The notes below the pieces were generated by a model. The model ran no database searches, was not told the origin of the DNA, and saw nothing but the letters and a program-made list of their open reading frames with translations. Shown here one piece after another: positions 5,756 through 12,883 of a stretch of 14,155 nucleotides of DNA (position 1 is its first letter; each line of letters begins with the position of its first letter). This DNA comes from CAKVLS01 sp045638465 (GTDB lineage: Bacteria; Bacillota; Clostridia; Christensenellales; UBA1242), in contig JAZUBK010000010.1 in NCBI GenBank assembly GCA_045638465.1, forward strand, positions 1-14,155. The letters run 5' to 3'. Both the position numbers and the translations under genes were made by a program.

Positions 5756-8299
5756 CTATTTACAATCAAACCAGTCTTTGCCCATATTGACATCAACCTC
5801 TAGTGGCACGTTTAGTTTGACTACATTTTCCATCGTATTTTTCAAAAGATTTACGATAATATTTAATTCATCTTTTGCTGTGTCAACAATTAATTCGTCG
5901 TGTATTTGTAGGATAAGTTTACTCTTTAGATTTCTCTTTTTGATTTCTTGGTCTACCCTCACCATCGCTAGTTTTATAATATCACTTGCAGTTCCTTGAA
6001 GAGGCATATTCATACTTGCCCTTTCGCCAAACTTACGAGTTAGATAGTTGCTAGACGAAATTTCTAAAATTTTTCTTCTACGATTTAACAATGTTTTTAC
6101 GTAGCCGTTTTCCTTGGCAAACTCTATGCTTCTATCAGTATAGGCTTTTACTCCAGGGAATTTATTAAAATAGGTTGTGATATATTCTTTTGCTTGATAC
6201 ACAGGGCAACCCAAACTTTGAGACAAACCGTAGTCGCTCATTCCGTAGACAATACCAAAATTAACTACTTTTGCATCTCTACGCATAGCAGGTGTAACCT
6301 CTTGGAACGGAACTCCAAAAACTTCACTTGCAGTCTGCATGTGGATATCTTGGCCGTTATTGTATGCAAAAAGCAAGTTTTTATCTTCGCTAAAGTGTGC
6401 AAGAAGTCTAAGTTCGATTTGTGAATAATCCGCAGAAACAATGTATCCGTCTTCATTTATCGGAACAAACATCTTTCTTAGAGCCTTGCCCTCTTCTGTT
6501 CTTGTCGGAATATTCTGAAGGTTTGGCTCTATAGAACTTAGCCTTCCAGTTGAGGTTAACATTTGTTTAAACTCAGTATGAATTATATTTTCGCTTTTTG
6601 TTAGTTCGTCAAAAGGTGTAAGATAGGTGCTAACTAACTTTTGTATTTGTCTAAATCTAAGTATTAGAGGAACTATCGGGTGCTGACTAGAAATTTCTTC
6701 TAATATCTCTGCACTGGTCGAAAGTTTCTTTGAAGTTGTCTTTAGCTGCAAATCTTCAAACAAAACTTTTGCAGTTTGTTTTGGTGATTGCAAATTAAAC
6801 TTTTGACCTGCTAGGTCATAAATCATATTTTCTAGCTCTTTGGCTTGGTTTGAATAGTTTTCTTGAAGAGACAAAAGCACTTCTCTATTTATCATAAAGC
6901 CTGTTTTTTCCATATCGTAAAGGGTCATTTCTAGTGGAAGCTCTACATCATAATATAGATATTCTAGGTCATACTCTTTCAAGGCTTTTTCAAAAGTTTC
7001 CTTTAAATCAAACATACAACAAGCAATAAACTCTGGGTCACACTTATAGTTTAGTAGCATCTCAGCAACGTTTACTTTATCTCCGCCACTTACAAGATAA
7101 TAAGCAAGTAATGTGTCAAATACTTCTCCATTTATTGAAAAGAAGTTGTCATAGTTTTTCAAAATCTTTTTGCGGTCGTTACATATTTTGATAATACCGC
7201 TATCCGTCATCACTTCTGCAAATATTGATAGTACATTTTCTAGGGCAATTCCGCCACCAAGAAGGTCTTGCTCTATACATACTTTATATTCGGTTTTTCC
7301 GTCTACAGAAAAACTAACTGGGCTATCTATATCAAAAGCAAAAATTCGTGTGGCTTTGGCAAGGTTTACTTTTTCTTTTAGGTCGTCTATAGATGTAATC
7401 TCATACTTTTTGTATTCTTTTTGCGAAACTACCTTATTTTCGCCAGACTTATATATTTCGTTTCTTTTGATAAGGCTGTTGAAATTGTATTGCATAAAGA
7501 TATCAAAGACATCTCTATTAAATGGAAAATCATAAGTAAAATCGTCCAAAGAGTAATCGATTTTTACATCGGTTTTGATGGTGGCTAGGGTCTTTGACAA
7601 AAAGGCCATATCTTTACTATCGATTAATTTTTCTTTTAGTTTACCTTTTATCTCGTCTATATGCTCATATAGATTTTCGGTGGTGGTATATGTTTTCAAA
7701 AGGTCAAGAGCCGTTTTTTCTCCTACACCTTTTACCCCAGGTATATTATCTGAGCTATCCCCCATCAAAGATTTTAGGTCTATCATTTGGATAGGTTTTA
7801 GGCCATATTGCTCAAAGAAAGTTTGGTCATTCATAATAGCTACTTCTGATATACCCTTTTTTGTTAGCCAAACTTCTGTGGTATCGTCAATTAGTTGCAA
7901 ACTATCTTTATCCCCGGTAAGAATAATAGTCGGAACTAAAAATTTCTTGGCGATACTGCCGATAATATCATCCGCCTCAACACCTGATATTTCGATATAA
8001 GTTATACCCATAGCCTCAAGTAGTCTTTTCAAAATAGCAAATTGTGGCTTTAGCTCCTCAGGAGTACCCTTTCTTGTGCCTTTGTATTCTTTGTATAAAT
8101 CATTTCTAAAGGTCTTTTTGCCATAGTCAAAAGCAACTACTATATGACTTGGGTTGGCCTCAAGTATAACTTTCAAAAGCATATTAGTAAAACCATATAC
8201 TGCATTTGAATATTCGCCATCTTTATTTGATAAAAGTGGCAACGCATAAAAAGCTCTATTGATCAAACTATTGCCATCGATAACTACTAGTTTTTCCAT
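5756..8299 (-). CDS. polA: DNA polymerase I
   Basis: 847 residues in three domains. The N-terminal 5'-nuclease (1 to about 285) has VIDGNSLINRAF, GVEADD, TGDKD and the MGDSSDNIPGVKGVGEKTA helix-hairpin-helix. The middle domain (about 290-460) occupies the place of the 3'-5' exonuclease, but motif I reads FDIDSP without the DxE pair, so proofreading is probably lost, as in Taq and Bacillus enzymes. The polymerase domain is complete: DYSQIELRLLAH (from 624), RRDAKVVNFGIVYG (from 673) and QIHDELIVD (798-806). It processes Okazaki fragments and fills repair gaps. The ATG has AGGAGA, and a TTGTTA-17-TATAAT promoter lies at 8318-8346. It is transcribed alone. Confidence 0.97.
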   Translation of the reverse strand: MEKLVVIDGNSLINRAFYALPLLSNKDGEYSNAVYGFTNMLLKVILEANPSHIVVAFDYGKKTFRNDLYKEYKGTRKGTPEELKPQFAILKRLLEAMGITYIEISGVEADDIIGSIAKKFLVPTIILTGDKDSLQLIDDTTEVWLTKKGISEVAIMNDQTFFEQYGLKPIQMIDLKSLMGDSSDNIPGVKGVGEKTALDLLKTYTTTENLYEHIDEIKGKLKEKLIDSKDMAFLSKTLATIKTDVKIDYSLDDFTYDFPFNRDVFDIFMQYNFNSLIKRNEIYKSGENKVVSQKEYKKYEITSIDDLKEKVNLAKATRIFAFDIDSPVSFSVDGKTEYKVCIEQDLLGGGIALENVLSIFAEVMTDSGIIKICNDRKKILKNYDNFFSINGEVFDTLLAYYLVSGGDKVNVAEMLLNYKCDPEFIACCMFDLKETFEKALKEYDLEYLYYDVELPLEMTLYDMEKTGFMINREVLLSLQENYSNQAKELENMIYDLAGQKFNLQSPKQTAKVLFEDLQLKTTSKKLSTSAEILEEISSQHPIVPLILRFRQIQKLVSTYLTPFDELTKSENIIHTEFKQMLTSTGRLSSIEPNLQNIPTRTEEGKALRKMFVPINEDGYIVSADYSQIELRLLAHFSEDKNLLFAYNNGQDIHMQTASEVFGVPFQEVTPAMRRDAKVVNFGIVYGMSDYGLSQSLGCPVYQAKEYITTYFNKFPGVKAYTDRSIEFAKENGYVKTLLNRRRKILEISSSNYLTRKFGERASMNMPLQGTASDIIKLAMVRVDQEIKKRNLKSKLILQIHDELIVDTAKDELNIIVNLLKNTMENVVKLNVPLEVDVNMGKDWFDCK

Positions 8300-8317
8300 A
8301 ATTTTCTCCTAAAATAA

Positions 8318-8346
8318 ATTATATACTAAAATCAAAAATATAACAA
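8318..8346 (-). promoter_or_regulatory. polA promoter
   Basis: Minus strand TTGTTA (8341-8346), 17 bases, TATAAT (8318-8323). It lies just after the terminator of the ATPase gene, about 19 bases before the polA ATG. Confidence 0.7.
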
Positions 8347-8360
8347 CACTTTATAAACCA

Positions 8361-8391
8361 AAAAAATAAAGGAGACTATTTTGTCCCCTTT
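8361..8391 (-). terminator. Terminator of the csoR-ATPase operon
   Basis: Minus-strand AAAGGGGAC and GTCTCCTTT pair over 9 bp around a 6-base loop, followed by a T-run. One pair is G-U only in the minus-strand RNA, which agrees with the operon direction. Confidence 0.85.
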
Positions 8392-8398
8392 AATTTTA

Positions 8399-10684
8399 TT
8401 AGTCACTGCACTTTCCGTTTTCACCACAAGTGCAATATTTTTTCTTTCCGCATTTGCACAACTTTCTTCCATTTTCGTACAAAGCTTCTGCTTCTTTATT
8501 TTCTGTCTTTTTTGATGAGCAGCAGCAAGATTTTTCCTCAGATTTATTTGAGCAGCAACAAGATTTTTTGTTTTCTTTTTGAGATAACTTTTGCATCTTT
8601 TTTGTGCCTTCTGGCTTAATAAATCGAGTTTTTAGGATAAAAGCGGAACTTATTACTACAAATAGTGAGCAGAAGTTGTGTACAAGAACACCCGTTACTG
8701 GAGATAGTATACCAAAGAAACTACCTATAACTGATAAGGCGTTTATTGACATAGCAATAATAATATTTCGCTTGATTGTAGATAGTGTGTTGCATGACAA
8801 GTGCAAGGTGTTGTATACGTTTCGGATATCGCTATTCATTATAGCAACATCGGCAGTTTCTACCGCAACGTCTGAGCCAAGAGCCCCCATAGCGATAGAA
8901 CTATCTGCTCCCGCCAAAGCTGGTGCGTCATTTATTCCATCACCTATCATACACACATTATTGCCTTGCTTTTTAAGATTTAGTACGCTATCAAGTTTAT
9001 CTTCGGGCATGAGTTCAGCTACAAAGTCGTCTACACCAACCAAAGTTTTGGTATATTCGGCTGAGTTTTTGTTATCGCCTGTAAGCATAATAGTTTTATA
9101 ATTTTTATCTTTTAGCAAAGTGATTATTTCTTTTGCACTATCTCTTATAGTATCAAATAAGCAAATTGCACCATATGGTTTGAAGCCATTTATTACTACC
9201 ACAATGCTATAACCTTTTGCAAGTTCACTATCTAAGCTTTTGATATTTTCGTCACTAGAAAAACTCTTTTGACATTCTTTTAGACTGATTACTTTTACAA
9301 GTTTGTTATCTATTTTTGCAGAGATGCCTACCCCCACAAGAGAACGAGTATTCACTGGTTCTTTTAGTTTACATTTTTTGTTTTTTGCATATTCAAATAT
9401 TGCCTTACCTATTGGGTGCTCAGAATACTTCTCTACAGAACCTGCCAAAGCTAGTACATCTTTTTCTTTGTTTTCTCCAAAGGCAATTATTTTTTCTATG
9501 TTTAGTTTTCCTGTTGTGACAGTACCTGTTTTGTCGAAAGCCACCGCATTAACTTTTGCAAGTCTTTCGATAGCATCGCCTGACTTTATCATTATTCCAT
9601 TATACGCTGCACAGCCAAGACCTGCCGCCACTGCAGTAGGAGTTGCAAGAGTAAGTGAACATGGACAAAATACAACCAAGATCGTTGTTCCTCTAATAAG
9701 CGCTTCTGCTATTGTCAAATCAAACACAAAATATGACAAAACACCGACTAGTATAGATAACATAATAGACCCAGGAACAATAAAACTAGCCCACTTGTCT
9801 GCAAGTCTAGAGATTGGCGCTTTTTGTCCTTCGGCCTCTTTTACCAAACTTATCAATTTGTTTACGGTCATATCTTTTGGTTCTATAGTTACTTTTACTT
9901 CTATTGCACCTTGCTTATTCCATGTTGCGCCATATACTCTATCGCCCTTTGAAACATCAACAGGCACAAACTCCCCTGTTACAGATGATTGGTCGATAGA
10001 AGTTTCGCCCTTTACTATTTCGCCGTCAACTGGGATTTGCTCATTTGGTTTAACCAAAACAACATCACCAATTTTTAACTTACTTATAGGTATTGTTTCA
10101 TAATTTGAACCCATTTTTATTGTTGCTGTTTTTGGGCTCATTTCTAGCAATCTTTGTATTCCTTTTCGAGATTTTCCGATAGTCCAGTCTTCTATAAGGC
10201 CGCCAAGAGCCATAAAAAAGGCAATCTCACCTGCGGCGAAGATATAGCTGTGTCCATGATTTCCGTGCTTTACAGTGTAATTTAATACAATAGAAGCAGC
10301 CATCGCAACGGTAACTAGTAAAGACGAAGTTATCCTTTTATTTTTTAGCCCAATAATTGCAGTTTTGACTATATCATAGCCATTAATAATAACTGCAAGA
10401 TATGCAAAGTCAATAAACCTTAAATTATCAAGTCCAACCAAGCCCCATATATCTATAAAACTAAGTATTATACCGATAAGAGATACTCCAAGTAGAGATA
10501 GTCTGATAATTAAATCTCTTTTAGTATAATCTTTGGCCTTTTTTCCACAACAACCACAAGAAGAAACTTCGCCACTTTCTTGCTCTGCCTCTTGCTTTGC
10601 TCGTAATAATTCCAAAGCTTTTTCCCTTTCTCTCCTTGCTCTACAACTAGGGCAATCGCAAACTATTTCATCGTGTTTTTCCAT
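8399..10684 (-). CDS. P1B-type heavy-metal efflux ATPase with Cys-rich ends
   Basis: 761 residues. It has all P-type ATPase landmarks: TGEF (236-239), the membrane metal site CPC (340-342), DKTGT with phosphorylated Asp384, HP (423-424) and GDGIND (581-586). It pumps metal ions out at the expense of ATP. There is no HMA domain. Instead the N-terminus has Cys at 9, 11, 14, 43, 45 and 46, and a C-terminal tail (about 705-761) has two CCC triplets plus five more Cys. The metal is uncertain. CsoR next door argues for copper, but the last membrane segment has VHNFCS, which looks more like the Zn/Cd group, and lacks the MxxSS of copper pumps. Its AAGGGG ribosome binding site overlaps the csoR stop codon, so the two genes are translationally coupled. 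Confidence 0.92.
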   Translation of the reverse strand: MEKHDEIVCDCPSCRARREREKALELLRAKQEAEQESGEVSSCGCCGKKAKDYTKRDLIIRLSLLGVSLIGIILSFIDIWGLVGLDNLRFIDFAYLAVIINGYDIVKTAIIGLKNKRITSSLLVTVAMAASIVLNYTVKHGNHGHSYIFAAGEIAFFMALGGLIEDWTIGKSRKGIQRLLEMSPKTATIKMGSNYETIPISKLKIGDVVLVKPNEQIPVDGEIVKGETSIDQSSVTGEFVPVDVSKGDRVYGATWNKQGAIEVKVTIEPKDMTVNKLISLVKEAEGQKAPISRLADKWASFIVPGSIMLSILVGVLSYFVFDLTIAEALIRGTTILVVFCPCSLTLATPTAVAAGLGCAAYNGIMIKSGDAIERLAKVNAVAFDKTGTVTTGKLNIEKIIAFGENKEKDVLALAGSVEKYSEHPIGKAIFEYAKNKKCKLKEPVNTRSLVGVGISAKIDNKLVKVISLKECQKSFSSDENIKSLDSELAKGYSIVVVINGFKPYGAICLFDTIRDSAKEIITLLKDKNYKTIMLTGDNKNSAEYTKTLVGVDDFVAELMPEDKLDSVLNLKKQGNNVCMIGDGINDAPALAGADSSIAMGALGSDVAVETADVAIMNSDIRNVYNTLHLSCNTLSTIKRNIIIAMSINALSVIGSFFGILSPVTGVLVHNFCSLFVVISSAFILKTRFIKPEGTKKMQKLSQKENKKSCCCSNKSEEKSCCCSSKKTENKEAEALYENGRKLCKCGKKKYCTCGENGKCSD

Positions 10685-10694
10685 TTTGATCCCC

Positions 10695-10955
10695 TTACAA
10701 ATATTTTTCTAATATGCTATTGAATCTATCTAAAATATCTTCATCACCTTTTGCAATACCTTCTTTGACGCAGGTATTTAAGTGATTTTTTAGCATAATT
10801 TTTCCGACTTTGTTTATAGAACTCTCAACGGCAGATAGTTGCAACAAAATCTCTTCACAACCCTTGCCATCGTTTATCATATTTTTTATGCCATTTATAT
10901 GACCATTTATTGTAGCAAGTCTGTTTGACAAATCTTTTTTTAATTCTTCTTTCAT
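10695..10955 (-). CDS. csoR: CsoR-family metal-sensing repressor
   Basis: 86 residues, all helix, matching the CsoR/RcnR/FrmR family. Cys33, His58 and Cys62 have the spacing C-x24-H-x3-C, which is the Cu(I) ligand set of true CsoR proteins; RcnR, FrmR and the persulfide sensor CstR differ at one or more of these places. The apo-protein should bind the operator at 10968-10985 and release it when Cu(I) binds, switching on this gene and the efflux ATPase that follows 10 bases later. The ATG has GGAG 8 bases upstream. First gene of a two-gene autoregulated operon ending at 8361-8391. Confidence 0.92.
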   Translation of the reverse strand: MKEELKKDLSNRLATINGHINGIKNMINDGKGCEEILLQLSAVESSINKVGKIMLKNHLNTCVKEGIAKGDEDILDRFNSILEKYL

Positions 10956-10967
10956 ATCTTTTTCTCC

Positions 10968-10985
10968 ACCCCCTATGTAGGGGGT
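10968..10985. promoter_or_regulatory. CsoR operator
   Basis: ACCCCCTA-TG-TAGGGGGT is a perfect 8+8 inverted repeat, with the C5/G5 tracts typical of CsoR operators, in otherwise AT-rich DNA. It lies between the predicted transcription start (about 10991) and the csoR ribosome binding site, so bound CsoR would block early transcription. Confidence 0.88.
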
Positions 10986-10997
10986 CTTTATACTTAT

Positions 10998-11026
10998 ATA
11001 ATATGCTCAAAGGGTTTTTTAGTCAA
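10998..11026 (-). promoter_or_regulatory. csoR operon promoter
   Basis: Minus strand TTGACT (11021-11026), 17 bases, TATTAT (10998-11003). The operator begins just downstream. A second GTTGACT copy lies a little further upstream. Confidence 0.65.
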
Positions 11027-11067
11027 CCAAAAGTCAACAACTTTTTGAAAAAAAATTTTGTGCTATT

Positions 11068-11110
11068 TTGCCTATATCTAGGCGTTTTTGTGAGCCAAAT
11101 ATTAGCTCAC
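11068..11110. repeat. Two adjacent hairpins in the divergent intergenic region
   Basis: GCCTA (11070-11074) pairs with TAGGC (11079-11083), followed on the plus strand by GTTTTT. Then GTGAGC (11090-11095) pairs with GCTCAC (11105-11110), ending 3 bases before the -35 of the next gene. The first could be a weak terminator, and the second could be an operator or an insulating hairpin. No gene ends here, so the role is unclear. Confidence 0.45.
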
Positions 11111-11112
11111 TA

Positions 11113-11141
11113 TTGACGAAAATGAATAACTATAGTATAAT
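11113..11141 (+). promoter_or_regulatory. Promoter of the unknown 450-residue protein gene
   Basis: TTGACG (11113-11118), 17 bases, TATAAT (11136-11141). One base from consensus. The start site would be near 11148, so the first usable start codon must be close by. Confidence 0.8.
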
Positions 11142-11170
11142 ATACTCAACCAAATATGGAGGGATTTATT

Positions 11171-12523
11171 TTGGCAAAAAAAGAAGATAAAAGAAGAGAA
11201 CAATATTCTAACTTGCAACGTCTATACCAAGGAATTTTGGAATCTGACGGCAGAACAAGTGAACTTCCTAGAATACCAACTACAAGAGAGCAAACCGAAC
11301 TTAGAATTGCCCTAGAAAAAGCCCAAGCTGAACTTTCAGTAGTTGCAAATGATGAAATTGTTGATACTTTTGGCGTAGATACTACAGAATTGCTATCTGT
11401 TCCTGACGGATATACATTTGGAGATATTCCGGAGGGCTACCCTAAACAAAAAAGAAATGTCAAACACGTATTCCCTATTTCGCTTAGCGAAATAAGAAGA
11501 AGAACACAACCAACTGAAGAAGACAAATTATATCCATTTTATAGAGATGGAAACAAAATCAACTTTATCGGACTTGATGCAAAAACAAATAAAAGTTGTT
11601 TGTTTGCAGTAGTTTTTGACGAAGGAAACTCTGTAGAATCTGCAAACTCAAAGCTTGTAGTATATATGGGTGGATCAGAAGAAGGTTTGCAAAATATCGA
11701 AAGACCAACATACAAACCTAGTTCTTACCATGAAGACATTGTAAGATCTGGCGGCGAAATCGTAACAAAAAAAGGCATAGCCCAAAAGAAAGCTGTTGAT
11801 CCAGTTGGTTCAGAATTGCACGTTTATAGCCTAAGAGATAGACTTATGGATCCTCACGGCTACTCTGCTACGGTAGAAACACTAAACGAAGGTTGCGCTA
11901 CTATCCAAAGCGGAAATAAAAGAGTTGCTGTAACCACTCCTATTCTAAAGCCTGGTGGATCAGCTGTTGTCAAACCTAAGTATGAAGATAAAAGAGCGGT
12001 CCTTTTAAGAGGCGAAATCGGAAAACTTACTCATACTCCACCAACCCACCTAAAAGTTTACCAATACGTAGACCACTTTGATGCGTTCTGCAAAAGAAAC
12101 GGACTTGCACACGCACCAATTCCAACCTACCTTCGTTCTGATGTGTACGGCAAACAACTAGATAAGTACTTCCCTCAAGAACTTATGTTCTTAGAGGATA
12201 AAGAAACTTTTGAAGCTTTTGCTTGTGAGCCATTTACTCCAGCAGCAACATACCACTTTATCAAATCACACTTCGAGCAACAATTGGTTGAATACAAATC
12301 AAGATATGGCGAAAGAGGTTTTGAGTTGCCACCAGACGAACTATACCTAGACGGAAGCCAAGGCGGAAAAGCTCCTAACGTTCCTGCGGATTTATATGTT
12401 GAAGTAACAGACAAAACTATGCTACTACCTGATGACATAAGAAAAGCCGACACCGTAAAACCTGACGGAACAATCGTGCCATATGACTATTCTTCAAGCA
12501 AAGATAAAGCCCCAGAACAATAA
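11171..12523 (+). CDS. Unrecognised 450-residue soluble protein
   Basis: I do not recognise this family. The protein begins AKKEDKRREQYSNLQ, has no signal peptide or membrane segment, and carries charged, probably helical stretches at about 45-60. It is rich in Pro, Tyr and His in the second half (for example THTPPTHLKVYQYVDHFD and EPFTPAATYHFIKSHF), with an acidic, flexible C-terminus. It is probably cytoplasmic. I chose the TTG at 11171, because GGAGGG lies 7 bases before it. The in-frame ATG at 11156 contains that ribosome binding site and has none of its own. It is a one-gene unit with a strong promoter (11113-11141) and terminator (12531-12562), suggesting good expression. The neighbouring RT cassette has its own promoter, so a link is not shown. 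Confidence 0.8.
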   Translation: MAKKEDKRREQYSNLQRLYQGILESDGRTSELPRIPTTREQTELRIALEKAQAELSVVANDEIVDTFGVDTTELLSVPDGYTFGDIPEGYPKQKRNVKHVFPISLSEIRRRTQPTEEDKLYPFYRDGNKINFIGLDAKTNKSCLFAVVFDEGNSVESANSKLVVYMGGSEEGLQNIERPTYKPSSYHEDIVRSGGEIVTKKGIAQKKAVDPVGSELHVYSLRDRLMDPHGYSATVETLNEGCATIQSGNKRVAVTTPILKPGGSAVVKPKYEDKRAVLLRGEIGKLTHTPPTHLKVYQYVDHFDAFCKRNGLAHAPIPTYLRSDVYGKQLDKYFPQELMFLEDKETFEAFACEPFTPAATYHFIKSHFEQQLVEYKSRYGERGFELPPDELYLDGSQGGKAPNVPADLYVEVTDKTMLLPDDIRKADTVKPDGTIVPYDYSSSKDKAPEQ

Positions 12524-12530
12524 CAAAACT

Positions 12531-12562
12531 AAAAGATGCCAAATCTTATGGCATCTTTTTTT
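12531..12562 (+). terminator. Terminator of the 450-residue protein gene
   Basis: AAAAGATGCC (12531-12540) and GGCATCTTTT (12550-12559) form a perfect 10-bp stem with a 9-base loop and a T-run, 8 bases after the stop codon. The roughly 135 bases that follow, up to 12698, hold no gene or clear structure that I could find. Confidence 0.9.
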
Positions 12563-12698
12563 TGCTTCAAAAATCAGTTTTATCCCCCAAATAAAAGCTA
12601 CTATTACCTAAATAAGCAACCAAAAAAATTATCAATAACACTAATTTTTAGCCACATATTTTTTGATTTTAGCGCCAAACACGATTTTTGCTAAATAT

Positions 12699-12727
12699 TT
12701 GACATAAAGTGTTTTTTTTGATATAAT
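12699..12727 (+). promoter_or_regulatory. Promoter of the ncRNA-reverse transcriptase unit
   Basis: TTGACA (12699-12704), 17 bases, TATAAT (12722-12727): an exact consensus sigma-A promoter, the best in the window. It predicts a start at about 12733-12735, which is where the 5' arm of the RNA's closing helix begins. Confidence 0.88.
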
Positions 12728-12732
12728 AATAT

Positions 12733-12872
12733 GTAGAAAGGAAACGCAAAAAGTAATTTTGCACCTGCGAAGGGCGAAGCATACATTAATTAAATGTTTT
12801 GCAGGTAACAGATGTATGTTCAGTCTTGTATCACATAAATGTGATTTCAAAGCATTTTCCTTTCTTTTTTTT
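12733..12872 (+). ncRNA. Structured RNA upstream of the reverse transcriptase
   Basis: An RNA of about 135-140 nt can be traced by its complementary segments. P1 closes the ends: AGAAAGGAAA (12735-12744) with TTTCCTTTCT (12556-like spacing, positions 12856-12865), 10 perfect pairs. P2 is GCAAAA/TTTTGC (12746-12751, 12757-12762) with a 5-base loop. S1 is ACCTGC/GCAGGT (12763-12768, 12801-12806). S2 is CATACAT/ATGTATG (12780-12786, 12812-12818) plus a G-U pair at each end, crossing S1 to make an H-type pseudoknot. P5 is ATCACA/TGTGAT (12830-12835, 12840-12845). The P1 3' arm is followed by a T-run (12865-12872), so P1 can also act as a terminator. Closing end helices recall the a1/a2 repeats of retron RNA, but I see no msr/msd layout. 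It is probably the RT's template or cofactor. Confidence 0.75.
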
Positions 12873-12883
12873 ATGAGGTAAAA

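Noticed and set aside
9303..10103. Long plus-strand open frame of 266 codons
   Set aside because: It lies wholly opposite the P-type ATPase, which has every catalytic motif; the plus frame has no ribosome binding site and an unnatural Ser/Phe/Ile-rich composition.
12641..12850. Minus-strand 69-codon frame over the ncRNA
   Set aside because: It is antisense to the promoter and structured RNA, has no ribosome binding site, and its composition mirrors the paired arms.
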